64,000 bases of DNA from Agrococcus casei LMG 22410 (GTDB lineage: Bacteria; Actinomycetota; Actinomycetes; Actinomycetales; Microbacteriaceae). The position numbers were made by a program, and so were the translations under genes. The notes under the pieces are model-generated. The model saw only the letters and a list, made by a program, of their open reading frames with translations, did no database searches and had not been told where the DNA came from. The number at the start of each line of letters is the position of its first letter. Positions within the stretch are counted from its first letter, which is position 1. The stretch is from positions 146,119 through 210,118 of the forward strand of contig NZ_FUHU01000044.1 in the NCBI RefSeq assembly GCF_900163565.1. The letters run 5' to 3'. This document shows, piece by piece, positions 17,088-26,020 of this stretch.

Positions 17088-18572
17088 CTACTCGGCAGTC
17101 ATCGGCAGGCGAACGGTGAACCTGGCTCCGCTGCCGTCATCGCGGTTCGCGGCAGTGATCGTGCCGCCGTGCGCCTCGACGAGGGCCTTCACGATGGCAA
17201 GCCCGAGCCCAGAAGAGCCAGCAGCTCGCGAGCGCGACGCGTCGCCGCGAACGAATCTGCCGAAGAGGCGATTCTGCAGCTCCTCGCCGATCCCCGGGCC
17301 GTTGTCGGCGACGACGACCACCGCATCCTCCCCTTCAGTCTCGACACTGACCTCGATCCGTGTGCCATCGGGGGTGTGCACCCGCGCATTGGCGAGCAGG
17401 TTGCCGAACACCTGCTGCAGGCGCGACAGGTCGCCATGCACCGTCACGGGCGCGTCAGAGAGCTCGAGCGAGACGGGGTGCGTCGGGCCGGCCGCTTGGG
17501 CGTCGGCAACGGATTCGACGACGAGCTTCGACAGGTCGACCTCGGTGAGCGTGACCTCGCGGCCCTCATCGAGCCGTGCCAGCAGCAGCAAGTCATTGAC
17601 GAGAGCGGCCATGCGGTTCGCCGCCGACTCGATGCGCTGCAGCGACAGCTGCGCGTCGTCGCTCATGTCGCGCTCGTGCAGCCGGGTGATCTCGGCATAG
17701 CCGCGCACCGCAGCAAGCGGTGTTCGCAGCTCGTGCGACGCATCCGCAACGAACTGCCGCATGCGGTTCTCGCTCGCCGCACGCGCTTCAAGCGAGGTCT
17801 CGAGGTGGTTGAGCATGCGGTTGACGCTTTCGCCGACTCGCCCCACCTCGGTTGCGGGATCACTGATGCTGACGCGCGTGGTCAGGTGCACGTCGCCCGA
17901 ATCGAGTGGCAGCTGCGAGATGCGCTCGGTCGCGGCCACGACGCTCGTCAGCGGCCGCATCGCCCTTCGGATCGTGACGTCGGCGAGCGCGACCAGCAGC
18001 GTTGCCCCCGCGATCGCACTCGTGACGATGACCATGGTCATGGCCAGCATGGTCTGGTTCATCTCAGACATCGGCAACGCCACGAACAGCCGCATCTCTG
18101 GGATCTCGTCGGCCAGCGGCACTTCGAGCACGCGGTAGTCGCCGCGCAGGTCCATCGAGACGGTGTGCGACTGCCACGGCGCACCCGCTCCACCGGTGAT
18201 GCGCGCGACCTGCATCGCACTGAGCTCTTCAGCGGTGTTGTCGCCGGTCACGTAGTAGGCGAACTGCGTCTGCCCCTCGTACTGCAGCACCGCGATGGCG
18301 CCAGGGCCGCCGCGCGGATCGGGTGCGATGTTGGGCGACTGCGTGTAGAGGGCGTCGAGCGCCTGTCCCTGCACGCGGGCGCCGAAGTCGGCCAGCGAGT
18401 CGTCGAGCCGCTGCAGCATCACCTGTCGCATGACAGCGACGCTGGCGATCGAGACGATGAGCGTGAGCAGCGTGAAGAGCGCGATCGTCACGAACAGCAG
18501 CCGCTTTCGCAGCGACCACGTGGCGAAGCGCGATGTCGCCACCGATCGCCTCGCAGCCGCCCCCACACTCAT
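17088..18572 (-). CDS. Two-component sensor histidine kinase (HAMP type)
   Basis: 494 residues. TM1 is about 25-48, an extracytoplasmic sensor domain about 50-172 and TM2 about 175-198, followed by HAMP. The dimerisation box DASHELRTPLAAVRGYAEI carries phospho-acceptor H280. The ATPase domain has N-box NLLANARVHTP, G1 VADNGPGIGEE and G2 GLGLAIVKALVEAHGG. All catalytic motifs are intact. Resembles actinobacterial TcrY/MprB-type kinases; the signal is unknown. It overlaps the response regulator gene by four bases, so the two form an operon. Confidence 0.9.
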   Translation of the reverse strand: MSVGAAARRSVATSRFATWSLRKRLLFVTIALFTLLTLIVSIASVAVMRQVMLQRLDDSLADFGARVQGQALDALYTQSPNIAPDPRGGPGAIAVLQYEGQTQFAYYVTGDNTAEELSAMQVARITGGAGAPWQSHTVSMDLRGDYRVLEVPLADEIPEMRLFVALPMSEMNQTMLAMTMVIVTSAIAGATLLVALADVTIRRAMRPLTSVVAATERISQLPLDSGDVHLTTRVSISDPATEVGRVGESVNRMLNHLETSLEARAASENRMRQFVADASHELRTPLAAVRGYAEITRLHERDMSDDAQLSLQRIESAANRMAALVNDLLLLARLDEGREVTLTEVDLSKLVVESVADAQAAGPTHPVSLELSDAPVTVHGDLSRLQQVFGNLLANARVHTPDGTRIEVSVETEGEDAVVVVADNGPGIGEELQNRLFGRFVRGDASRSRAAGSSGLGLAIVKALVEAHGGTITAANRDDGSGARFTVRLPMTAE

Positions 18573-19312
18573 GACGCTGGGCGGATCTGGTACCCGACAC
18601 CGCGCACGGTGTGGATCATCGGCTCGCCGAGTGTGTCGATCTTCTTGCGCAGATACGAGATGTAGAGCTCGACGACGGATGCGCGCCCGCCGAAGTCGTA
18701 CGACCAGACACGGTCGAGGATCTGGGCCTTCGACAGCACTCGACGGGGGTTGCGCATCAGATAGCGCAGCAGCTCGAACTCGGTGGCCGTCAGATCAACG
18801 GAAGTGCCTCCTCGCTGCACTTCGTAGCTGTCTTCGTCGAGCATGAGGTCGCCGACCCACAGCACGCTCGACTCCTCGGCAGTGGCTGCGTTGCGGCGGA
18901 TCAGGCCGCGAAGCCGCGCCACGACCTCTTCTATGCCGAAGGGCTTGGTCACGTAGTCGTCGCCGCCTGCGGTGAGGCCTGCGACGCGGTCTTCGAGCGA
19001 GTCCTTGGCCGTCAGGAACAGCACAGGCATGTCGAACCCGGCCGACCGCAGACGCTGCAGCACCTGCAGGCCGTCGAAGTCGGGAAGCATGATGTCGAGC
19101 ACGACCGCATCGGGCCTGAACTCGCGCACCGCCTGCAGCGCCGTCTGGCCGTTGGCCGCCGTGCGCACATCCCAGCCCTCGTACTTGAGCCCCATCGAGA
19201 TGAGGTCGGCAAGCGTCTGCTCATCGTCGACGACGACGACGCGGATGGGCGAGCCGTCGGGGCGTGTCAGCCGCGGCTGCGCGCGAAGGTGATCCTGTGC
19301 AGATTCGGTCAT
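18569..19312 (-). CDS. OmpR-family response regulator
   Basis: 247 residues. An N-terminal extension of about 20 residues precedes the receiver domain, with acidic pair D29-D30, phospho-acceptor D73 in VVLDIMLPD, a Thr in LFLTAKD and the conserved Lys in TKPFG. A C-terminal winged helix of the OmpR/PhoB type (ATEFELLRYLMRNPRRVLSKAQIL, VVELYISYLRKKID) binds DNA. It is the cognate partner of the overlapping histidine kinase and resembles TcrA/MprA. Target genes are not evident; its own promoter region (19313-19406) faces the YqaJ-type nuclease gene. Confidence 0.93.
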   Translation of the reverse strand: MTESAQDHLRAQPRLTRPDGSPIRVVVVDDEQTLADLISMGLKYEGWDVRTAANGQTALQAVREFRPDAVVLDIMLPDFDGLQVLQRLRSAGFDMPVLFLTAKDSLEDRVAGLTAGGDDYVTKPFGIEEVVARLRGLIRRNAATAEESSVLWVGDLMLDEDSYEVQRGGTSVDLTATEFELLRYLMRNPRRVLSKAQILDRVWSYDFGGRASVVELYISYLRKKIDTLGEPMIHTVRGVGYQIRPAS

Positions 19313-19406
19313 GGTGCTATGAAACCAACCATAGCTGTGCAGTTGCTATGCGACATCCATGAGAGCCTGGGGCATTCCGGCCGCTGCTGCTGGCAGAATG
19401 GAGCCC

Positions 19407-20039
19407 ATGCACAACCCCCAGCTCGACCTCTTCTCGGATGTCGAGACGGTTGCAGAGACGGCCGAGGCGGCGCACATCGCCCGCATCATCGCCCGCTCGT
19501 CCGATCGCGTCACCTGGCTCAAGATGCGCGCGACCGGCGTCACCGCCACCGACGCAGCCAGGCTGACGTCGCCCAAGGCGATGCAGTCGCTCGCCTGGGA
19601 GAAGCGCACCGGCGGCAGCGGATTCAGCGGCAACCGCTACACCGACCACGGGCGCGAGCGCGAGCCCTTCATCGCCTCGTGGGTCGCCCAGCGATTCGGC
19701 GTCACTTCGAGCGACGCCCTCTTCCACGCCGAGCAGGAGCGCCGCCACCTGGCGACTCCCGACGGCGTCAACGACGAGGGCACGATCCTCTGCGAGATCA
19801 AGACCACGTCGAAGCCCTTCCGTCGCCCTCCCGCCAACTACATGCGCCAGATCTGGTGGCAGCAGTACGTGCTCGGCGCCGAGCGCACGCTCTTCGTCTG
19901 GGAGCAGCACCGCGACTTCGTGCCGCTGGGCGAGCCCCAGTACGTCTGGATCGACCGCAACGACGCCGAGATCGACGTGCTCGTGAAGCGCGCCAACCTC
20001 CTGCTCGAAGCCATGAGCCAGCCTTCGACGGGCTACTGA
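19407..20039 (+). CDS. YqaJ-type (lambda exonuclease-fold) nuclease
   Basis: 210 residues from the internal ATG MHNPQLDLF; the frame is open 16 codons further upstream but without a convincing ribosome site. The fold motifs of YqaJ viral-recombinase nucleases are visible: an Arg/Gly GVTATDAARL region, the Glu of HGREREPFIASW, and the catalytic D-E-x-K set at GVNDEGTILCEIKTTSK, followed by YMRQIWWQQYVLGAERTLFVW. Such proteins process DNA ends in phage recombination, but here the gene lies in ordinary chromosome and is followed two bases later by a hydrolase gene. Its role in the host is unknown. Confidence 0.8.
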   Translation: MHNPQLDLFSDVETVAETAEAAHIARIIARSSDRVTWLKMRATGVTATDAARLTSPKAMQSLAWEKRTGGSGFSGNRYTDHGREREPFIASWVAQRFGVTSSDALFHAEQERRHLATPDGVNDEGTILCEIKTTSKPFRRPPANYMRQIWWQQYVLGAERTLFVWEQHRDFVPLGEPQYVWIDRNDAEIDVLVKRANLLLEAMSQPSTGY

Positions 20040-20041
20040 TC

Positions 20042-20791
20042 ATGACCGTGCTGGTGCTGCACGACCTCGGCGGCGACTCGAGTCAGCTCGCATCGATGCT
20101 GCCGCAGCTGCCCGACGTGTGGGCTCCCGATCTGCCCGCACACGGCATGAACGCAGTGCCGGCGGATGCCGAAGCCCTGTCGGTCTACCGGCTCGCTCAG
20201 CAGGTGGCCCAGGGAATGCCGCAGCATGCATCCGGGGCACCGCTGACCGTCATCGGCCTCGGCCTCGGCGCCGCGGTCGGCCTGCGCATCGCCCTGTCGG
20301 GCGTCTTCCGCATGGATCGCTTCGTCGCCATCCGCCCGTCGTTCACGCACCAGACGCTGCCGGAGCACCTCACGATCTACCCGGTGCTGGCCGACCTGCT
20401 GGGCACGACGACGTACGGCACCGGCATCGACCAGGTGATGGCAAAGCTCGTCACGACCGGCATCTACAACGACATCAGGTCTGCATCACGAGCGGCCGCG
20501 ACCGAAGTCGAGCGGCAGATCACCGCGCCGGGAGCACGAGATCGGCGGATGCGCCTCGCAGATATTCCGATGCATCCCGCGTTCGAGGCGCACGAGTTCG
20601 ACACCCTCGACCTGCCATCGATGGTGATCGCAGACCCGACCGACCCCGTGCATCCGCTCAGTGTCGCCGCCCAGTGGAGCGACCTGCTGGGAGCCGCCCA
20701 GCGCGTCACGCCTGATCGAGGGCGGGATCCTCACGGGGCTGATGCGTGGATTCGCCATCAGCTCGACGAGTATCTCGTTGGAGTTCGCTGA
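20042..20791 (+). CDS. Alpha/beta hydrolase
   Basis: 249 residues from ATG 20042. An alpha/beta-hydrolase N-terminus is visible (VLVLHDLGGDSSQ, APDLPAHGMN). The nucleophile elbow reads GLGLGAAVGL, lacking the usual Ser/Cys/Asp nucleophile, so catalysis is doubtful. A late Asp occurs in IADPTDPVHPL and a His in DPHGAD. The frame is open far upstream, but those codons are antisense to the response regulator. Its 3' end overlaps the convergent DUF998-like gene by 86 bases. It probably forms a unit with the YqaJ-type nuclease. Confidence 0.72.
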   Translation: MTVLVLHDLGGDSSQLASMLPQLPDVWAPDLPAHGMNAVPADAEALSVYRLAQQVAQGMPQHASGAPLTVIGLGLGAAVGLRIALSGVFRMDRFVAIRPSFTHQTLPEHLTIYPVLADLLGTTTYGTGIDQVMAKLVTTGIYNDIRSASRAAATEVERQITAPGARDRRMRLADIPMHPAFEAHEFDTLDLPSMVIADPTDPVHPLSVAAQWSDLLGAAQRVTPDRGRDPHGADAWIRHQLDEYLVGVR

Positions 20792-21416
20792 GGAAGTTCC
20801 TCTGCGAGCGGCCGACTTCGCTGAACACTGCCCAGAGCAGCCACACGAGACCGATGCCCGTTGCGACGTGCTCGAGAATGGCGCCGAGCTCGCTCGTGCT
20901 GCCTGCCAGCGACAGGAGGCCGCCCGTGCCCGAGATCACGCCGATGGCGATGGCGGCCACGATCGTCACGTGACGCAGACGCCCCTTGCGAGCGGCTGCC
21001 ATGAGCAACATCGTGAGGCAGCCGAAGACGAAGCCCGCGATCGCGAACCACACGTGCACGAGGTCGCGCGTGGTCGCCTCGGGGTTGGCGAGGCTCGGGC
21101 ATGACTCGGTGCAGTTGACCTGGCTCGCGACGAAGAAGCAGACCCCGGCGAGCCCGACCGTCATCCAGGGCATCACGAAGAGCCGCCGCCCGCTGCTCGT
21201 GCGAGTCACCGTGCGCAGCGGCCACGCGGCCAGCAGGATGCCGCAGGCGAGCATCGTGAACCCGACCTTGAAGTCCTCTTCTGTCTCGAGCCCTGCGGCG
21301 CCGAACTCCGAGACGTAGTACCAGCGGTCGTGGTAGATGCGCTGCATGACCATGATCGATGCGCCCATGACGACGAGGAGCGCGACTGTGAGGGCGAGCA
21401 CACGCTCGAACACCAT
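20706..21416 (-). CDS. DUF998-family integral membrane protein
   Basis: 236 residues from ATG 21416; a GTG at 21431 is an alternative. Six or seven hydrophobic helices are visible, the first being ALTVALLVVMGASIMVMQ. The pattern YYVSEFGAAG after helix 1 and a segment with cysteines (NCTESCPSL) between helices match DUF998 proteins. Function is unknown. The 3' end (about 28 codons, a charged tail) overlaps the convergent hydrolase gene. It is divergent from the quinone-oxidoreductase-like gene. Confidence 0.75.
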   Translation of the reverse strand: MVFERVLALTVALLVVMGASIMVMQRIYHDRWYYVSEFGAAGLETEEDFKVGFTMLACGILLAAWPLRTVTRTSSGRRLFVMPWMTVGLAGVCFFVASQVNCTESCPSLANPEATTRDLVHVWFAIAGFVFGCLTMLLMAAARKGRLRHVTIVAAIAIGVISGTGGLLSLAGSTSELGAILEHVATGIGLVWLLWAVFSEVGRSQRNFLSELQRDTRRADGESTHQPREDPALDQA

Positions 21417-21534
21417 CCTGCTGATCTGCACCTGTCGAGAGTACCGAATCCGAGCGCTTCCGCTGTCGGCGCAAATCCTGACGCAATCTGCAATACTCGC
21501 CCCCGTGTCGGCCGTCGCGACTACATTGGAGGGC

Positions 21535-22485
21535 ATGCGTGCAGTAACACTGGAATCCGTCGGGCCCGATGCCACACCGCAGGTGACCGAGGTGCGTGAC
21601 CCGCTGCAGCTCATGAGCGACGCGCTCGTGCAGGTGCATGCTGCGGGCATCAACCCCATCGACTGGAAGACCATCGCGGGCAAGGGCGTCGCCGCCGGCA
21701 TCCAGCGATTCCCGTGGGTGCCGGGCAACGACTTCGCCGGCACCGTGCTCAAGTCGCCGTACGAGCTGTCCGAGTTCCAGCCGGGCGACGAGGTCTTCGG
21801 CTTCGCGTCACCTGCGCTCGCGTGGGGCTCCTACGCCGAGAAGGTCGCGGCGTCGACGCTGCAGATGGCCAAGAAGCCCGAATCGCTGTCGTTCGCCGAG
21901 GCGGCCGCGGTTCCGTGCGCCGGCCTCACCGCCTGGGACGCCGTGGTCCGCGTTGCCCGCGCACGCACCGGCCAGCGCATCCTCGTGCACGCGGGTGCCG
22001 GCGGCGTCGGCCACTTCGCGGTGCAGTTCGCCCGCTACTTCGGCGCGCACGTCATCGCAACGGGCTCTGAGAGCAGTCTCGACTACCTGCGCGAGATCGG
22101 TGCAGACGAGGTGGTCGACTACCGCAAGCAGCGCTTCGAAGAGGTGCTGGGCAAGGTCGACGTCGTCGTCGATCTGATCGGCAATGTCAAAGACGACACC
22201 GGCTCGCGCTCACTGAACGTGCTGAAGAGCGACGGCCTGTACCTCAACATCCCCACAGGCTCGTGGCCCGAATACGCTGAGGCGTCCGAGGCCGCTGGCG
22301 TGCGCTACTCGCACATCAAGGTCGAGCCCGACGGCCAGAACCTCGCGATCATCGCCCGCCTGCTCGAATCGGGCGACGTCAAGGTCAATCTCGACTCGGT
22401 GTTTCCGCTCGACCAGGTGAACGAGGCGCTGCAGCAGCAGGCCGAGGGCCACACCCGCGGCAAGATCGTGCTCAAAGTGCGCTGA
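21535..22485 (+). CDS. NADP-dependent quinone oxidoreductase-like protein (MDR superfamily)
   Basis: 316 residues from ATG 21535, preceded by TGGAGGGC. GroES-like domain with INPIDWKTIAGKG and PGNDFAGTV, then a Rossmann fold with HAGAGGVGHFAVQFARYFGAHVIATG. No zinc-binding cysteines, so it belongs to the quinone reductase/enoyl-reductase branch. It probably reduces quinones or enones with NADPH. The stop lies 14 bases past that of the convergent CPBP protease gene. Confidence 0.87.
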   Translation: MRAVTLESVGPDATPQVTEVRDPLQLMSDALVQVHAAGINPIDWKTIAGKGVAAGIQRFPWVPGNDFAGTVLKSPYELSEFQPGDEVFGFASPALAWGSYAEKVAASTLQMAKKPESLSFAEAAAVPCAGLTAWDAVVRVARARTGQRILVHAGAGGVGHFAVQFARYFGAHVIATGSESSLDYLREIGADEVVDYRKQRFEEVLGKVDVVVDLIGNVKDDTGSRSLNVLKSDGLYLNIPTGSWPEYAEASEAAGVRYSHIKVEPDGQNLAIIARLLESGDVKVNLDSVFPLDQVNEALQQQAEGHTRGKIVLKVR

Positions 22486-23290
22486 CCGGTGCGTGCTCGC
22501 TTCGGCGAGCATCACGAGAGCGGATGCGCGAGTGCAGCACCGCAGCCGCGGCCAGCCACAGCACACAGCCGGCAAGCTCCACCAGCCAGTTGACGCCCTC
22601 CCCCGAGGCGATCGACTGGGTGAGGAACACCCGCACGCTGTTGAGCGCGCCGTGCACGATCACCGCCGGCCACACCGACCCCGACCAGAGTCGCAGCGCG
22701 ACCATGAACGGCGCCCACGATGCGATCGCAAGCAGATAGGCAGCCCCCGGCTCCCAGCCGCCGTCGCCCACGATGAGGGGCAGCGCCGGCAGATGCCAGA
22801 TGACCCAGGCCGCAGCCGACACCCCTGCGATCAGCCAGAACGGCTTTTCGCGCAGCTGCGTCACCAGCCACCCGCGCCAGCCAAGCTCCTCGCCGACGGC
22901 AAAGACACTCTGCATCACGAGCAGAACAGGAACCGCCGCTGCCGCAATGAGCACCGCATCCGGGGACGAGAGCGTGTGCCCCGTGGCCAGCCCCGCGCCG
23001 AGCTGCAGCAGCCCGATCGCGACGACGGCCGCGAGGCTCACGCCCACACCTGACCACGAGCGGCCCCACCGCAAAGCGAAGACATCGCTGAGCCTTCCGG
23101 GCCGCAGCACGAAGAACAGCACCAGCGCTGTCAGCAATGGCGTGAGCTGAGCGACGGGAACGATCAGCCCTGCGAACTCCTCAGGCAGTGCTCCGAAGAC
23201 CACCGGCGACGCGATGCCGAAGCACAGCAGGGTCGCAGCTGCGACGAAGATCGCGGTGGTGCGAAGCGGATGGGCGGGTCTGGTGTGCAT
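22472..23290 (-). CDS. CPBP-family intramembrane metalloprotease (Abi/CAAX type)
   Basis: 272 residues from ATG 23290. Eight or so hydrophobic helices with the CPBP motifs: GEELGWRGWL (EExxxR), a following AWVIWHLPA with the metal His, and HGALNSV near the C-terminus. Bacterial members are linked to bacteriocin self-immunity or prenyl-protein processing; the role here is unknown. It is divergent from a TetR regulator with a dyad operator in the short promoter region, so it is the likely target of that regulator. Confidence 0.85.
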   Translation of the reverse strand: MHTRPAHPLRTTAIFVAAATLLCFGIASPVVFGALPEEFAGLIVPVAQLTPLLTALVLFFVLRPGRLSDVFALRWGRSWSGVGVSLAAVVAIGLLQLGAGLATGHTLSSPDAVLIAAAAVPVLLVMQSVFAVGEELGWRGWLVTQLREKPFWLIAGVSAAAWVIWHLPALPLIVGDGGWEPGAAYLLAIASWAPFMVALRLWSGSVWPAVIVHGALNSVRVFLTQSIASGEGVNWLVELAGCVLWLAAAAVLHSRIRSRDARRSEHAPVSAL

Positions 23291-23311
23291 GGCGGCTCCT
23301 TCGCGTTCGTT

Positions 23312-23330
23312 GTTTGTACAGTGTACAAAC
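23312..23330. promoter_or_regulatory. Dyad operator between CPBP protease and TetR genes
   Basis: GTTTGTAC at 23312-23319 and GTACAAAC at 23323-23330 are perfect 8-base arms around AGT. It lies in the 82-base divergent promoter region, a typical place and size for a TetR-family operator. Binding by the adjacent regulator is inferred. Confidence 0.7.
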
Positions 23331-23372
23331 AGAGGGCCGCGAAGTACAGTGTCTTCAGACGGAAAGGTGCAG

Positions 23373-23975
23373 ATGCAGCGAAGAGGCCCCCGCGGCGACA
23401 TCGACGAGGCTCGCATTCTGCGTGCGGCGGATGCGCTGCTCGCTGAGCGAGGAGACATCGACCGGATCTCGCTGCGCAGCATCGCAGCTGAGGTCGGCGT
23501 TGCCGTCAACGCCCTCTACACGTACTTCCCGTCGCTGCGGGCGATCTGGCATGACCTCGCCGACGAGCGCCTCGGGCTGCTGCGCCCCACCGAGCTGCTC
23601 GACATCGGCTGCAGCCACTGCGCCGTGCTCGAGCTCGTCGATCGGGCTGGCGCCATGGCCGCCGCGCCCGGCACCCTGTCACTGCTGCGCGCCCAGCCGG
23701 TGCTCGGTCGCAACTCCTTCGCGCTCAGCGAGACGATCATGACGCTGACCGAGCACGGGTCGATCAGCCCGCGCAATGCGCACGACCTCATCGTGGGCTG
23801 GTTCTACGGCAGCTCCGTGCTCGACTCCGAGGGGTGGACTTCAGGCACGGACGAGATCCGCGCATCCGAGCCCCTCCCCGAGTTTCCGCGCATTGCCGAC
23901 CGCGACGCCGCCGACAGACACGAGCAGGCCGAGGCCATTCTGCGAGGCATAGGCCTCAGCTGCCAGCGGCTGTAG
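23373..23975 (+). CDS. TetR/AcrR-family transcriptional regulator
   Basis: 200 residues from ATG 23373, preceded by GGAAAGG. The N-terminal helix-turn-helix is clear (ARILRAADALLAERG, ISLRSIAAEVGVAVNALYTYFPS, residues 10-55). The C-terminal part is helical and ligand-binding, with a Cys pair GCSHC. It is divergent from the CPBP protease gene with a palindrome between them, so it probably represses that gene and itself. Inducer unknown. Confidence 0.88.
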   Translation: MQRRGPRGDIDEARILRAADALLAERGDIDRISLRSIAAEVGVAVNALYTYFPSLRAIWHDLADERLGLLRPTELLDIGCSHCAVLELVDRAGAMAAAPGTLSLLRAQPVLGRNSFALSETIMTLTEHGSISPRNAHDLIVGWFYGSSVLDSEGWTSGTDEIRASEPLPEFPRIADRDAADRHEQAEAILRGIGLSCQRL

Positions 23976-24698
23976 TCACTCCCAAGACGATGCGACGGTC
24001 GGCATCCAGCTGTCGCGGCTGTCAGTCAGCAGCTGCCCGAGTTCAAGCAGGTAGTCAGGCGAGTCGAGCATGGATGGGTCCGGCAGGCCCTCTGGCTTGT
24101 GCGACATCACATCGATGTTCATCCTGTGCACGCCATCAGCCCAGCACGTCGTCAGCGTGGCGCTCGGAACCCGTCCTTCGCCGCCCCCGAGTGTCCAGTG
24201 CAGGCCCCCCTCGGTGCCGTGGTCGACCGAGCCCTCTTCGAGAGGCGGGCACAGCTCGTCGTCGAAGCTGACGCCCGAATCGAGCAGCTCTGCACCCAAG
24301 CCAGCAACCATCACCGCAAGCAGCGCATCTCCGTGGTCACGATCGGTGTCGATGCTGCAGACCGCGATGTCCTGCCCGCCCTGCGATGTGGAGTGTCCGC
24401 CTGCCGTCTTCACGACCGGCACGTACTCCATCGCTGCTCGCGCGACGTCGTCATCAGCGAAGATCGCTCCGCAGAGCTCGATGGCGACGTCATCCTCCGC
24501 CGCCGCTTCCATGGCGGCGCGCCATTCGTCTGGAGTCGAGGCCACGCCGCCTGTTTCGGTCTCAGAGGAAGTCGCCTCCGAGGGCGCAGCCGACTCCTCC
24601 TCGGAGCCGTCGGTCGAGCATCCGACCAGCATCACTCCTATGACGGATGCGGCGACAAAGGCACGACCGACGCCCCTGCGGGCAGATGGCTCAGTCAT
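23976..24698 (-). CDS. Secreted lipoprotein, function unknown
   Basis: 240 residues from ATG 24698; an ATG seven codons upstream is also possible. Signal peptide with RR and lipobox LVGC (Cys about residue 27), a Ser/Glu-rich linker with DEEES-like acidity, and a domain with paired cysteines (IELCGAIF, DIAVCSIDTD, DELCPP, LTTCWAD). The four mature cysteines suggest disulfides and resemble small actinobacterial extracellular domains; no family was recognised. It lies between the TetR gene and the rplA terminator and is probably transcribed on its own. Confidence 0.7.
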   Translation of the reverse strand: MTEPSARRGVGRAFVAASVIGVMLVGCSTDGSEEESAAPSEATSSETETGGVASTPDEWRAAMEAAAEDDVAIELCGAIFADDDVARAAMEYVPVVKTAGGHSTSQGGQDIAVCSIDTDRDHGDALLAVMVAGLGAELLDSGVSFDDELCPPLEEGSVDHGTEGGLHWTLGGGEGRVPSATLTTCWADGVHRMNIDVMSHKPEGLPDPSMLDSPDYLLELGQLLTDSRDSWMPTVASSWE

Positions 24699-24720
24699 GG
24701 CAATCACTTTCTGTTGCACG

Positions 24721-24754
24721 CAGAAAGGGCCCGGCCGAAGCCGAGCCCTCTCTG
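24721..24754 (-). terminator. rplA: Terminator downstream of rplA
   Basis: On the reverse strand AGAGAGGGCTCGGC pairs with the CCGGGCCCTTTCT region around a TTCGG loop, a strong hairpin starting about 12 bases after the rplA stop. It separates the ribosomal operon from the lipoprotein gene. Confidence 0.75.
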
Positions 24755-24765
24755 AGGTTCAGTTG

Positions 24766-25467
24766 CTACTTGCTGGCGACGACAGCGGCGGGGTCAACGG
24801 GGATCCCGGGGCCGAAGGTCGTCGAGACAGCAGCCTTCTGCACGTAGCGTCCCTTGGACGACGACGGCTTCAGACGCAGGACCTCGTCGAGCGCAGCGGT
24901 GATGTTGTCAACGAGCTTCTCTTCTGAGAACGAAGCCTTGCCGACGATGAAGTGCACGTTCGAGTGCTTGTCGACGCGGAACTCGATGCGGCCGCCCTTG
25001 ATGTCGGTGACAGCCTGTGCCACGTTCGGGGTGACGGTGCCGGTCTTGGGGTTCGGCATGAGGCCACGGGGTCCGAGGACCTTTCCGAGGCGTCCGACCT
25101 TGCCCATGAGCTCGGGGCTCGCAACGGCTGCGTCGAAGTCGGTCCAGCCGCCAGCGACCTTCTCGATGAGCTCGTCGTTGCCGACCTCATCTGCGCCTGC
25201 TGCGATTGCAGCCTCAGCTGCCGGGCCCTGCGCGAAGACGATGACGCGAGCGGTCTTGCCGGTTCCGTGAGGAAGTGACACGGTTCCGCGAACCATCTGG
25301 TCTGCCTTGCGAGGGTCAACGCCGAGCTTCAGCGCGACCTCGACGGTCGAGTCGGTCTTTGCAGAACCGGTCTCGCGTGCGATCGCGACTGCCTCAGCGG
25401 GGGTGTAGAACTTGCCCGGCTCGAGCTTGTCGAGTGCGGCCATGTAGGCCTTTGACTTCTTTGCCAT
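24766..25467 (-). CDS. rplA: 50S ribosomal protein L1
   Basis: 233 residues, usual length. Clear L1 blocks: [53 protein letters not shown] and [18 protein letters not shown]. It binds 23S rRNA at the L1 stalk and in many bacteria represses its own operon. It follows rplK by 62 bases in the secE-nusG-rplK-rplA order. Confidence 0.98.
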   Translation of the reverse strand: MAKKSKAYMAALDKLEPGKFYTPAEAVAIARETGSAKTDSTVEVALKLGVDPRKADQMVRGTVSLPHGTGKTARVIVFAQGPAAEAAIAAGADEVGNDELIEKVAGGWTDFDAAVASPELMGKVGRLGKVLGPRGLMPNPKTGTVTPNVAQAVTDIKGGRIEFRVDKHSNVHFIVGKASFSEEKLVDNITAALDEVLRLKPSSSKGRYVQKAAVSTTFGPGIPVDPAAVVASK

Positions 25468-25529
25468 GTTGTACTCCTTCAGAGTTCGTGGTGCGCGTCA
25501 GGCAGACGCTGCCACTGAATGCGTTGGTG

Positions 25530-25961
25530 TTAGTTGCCGACCGTGATGCCCATGGAGCGGGCCGTGCCTGCGATGATCTTCTTCGCAGCGTCGATGTCGT
25601 TTGCGTTGAGGTCCTTCATCTTCGCTTCTGCGATCTCAGCGACCTGCGCGTCGTTCAGCTTGCCCACCTTGTCGGTGTGGGGCACGCCCGAACCCTTCTT
25701 CACGCCAGCTGCCTTCTTGATCAGCTCGGCTGCCGGAGGAGTCTTGAGAACGAAGTCGAACGAACGGTCTTCGTAGACAGTGATCTCGACGGGAACGATG
25801 TTTCCGCGCTGGTCTGCCGTGGCGTCGTTGTACGCCTTGCAGAACTCCATGATGTTGACGCCGTGCTGACCGAGCGCCGGACCGACAGGAGGCGCGGGGT
25901 TTGCGGCGCCAGCCTGGATCTGGAGCTTGATGAATCCAGAAACCTTCTTCTTAGGTGCCAT
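25530..25961 (-). CDS. rplK: 50S ribosomal protein L11
   Basis: 143 residues. Typical motifs: [53 protein letters not shown] and the C-terminal rRNA-binding GTARSMGI. It contacts the GTPase-associated region of 23S rRNA. It is encoded between nusG and rplA. Confidence 0.98.
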   Translation of the reverse strand: MAPKKKVSGFIKLQIQAGAANPAPPVGPALGQHGVNIMEFCKAYNDATADQRGNIVPVEITVYEDRSFDFVLKTPPAAELIKKAAGVKKGSGVPHTDKVGKLNDAQVAEIAEAKMKDLNANDIDAAKKIIAGTARSMGITVGN

Positions 25962-26020
25962 TCTTCTTCCTTAGTTTTCTCTCCGATCCACCCCGGACCG
26001 GATTTCCAGCCACGTGGTGG

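Noticed and set aside
17061..18665. 534-codon forward frame opposite the histidine kinase
   Set aside because: Mirror of the kinase coding strand with no motifs; the kinase shows every expected catalytic box.
18611..20041. Long forward frame leading into the alpha/beta hydrolase
   Set aside because: It is antisense to the response regulator and out of frame with the YqaJ-type gene; only the part from ATG 20042 looks like protein.
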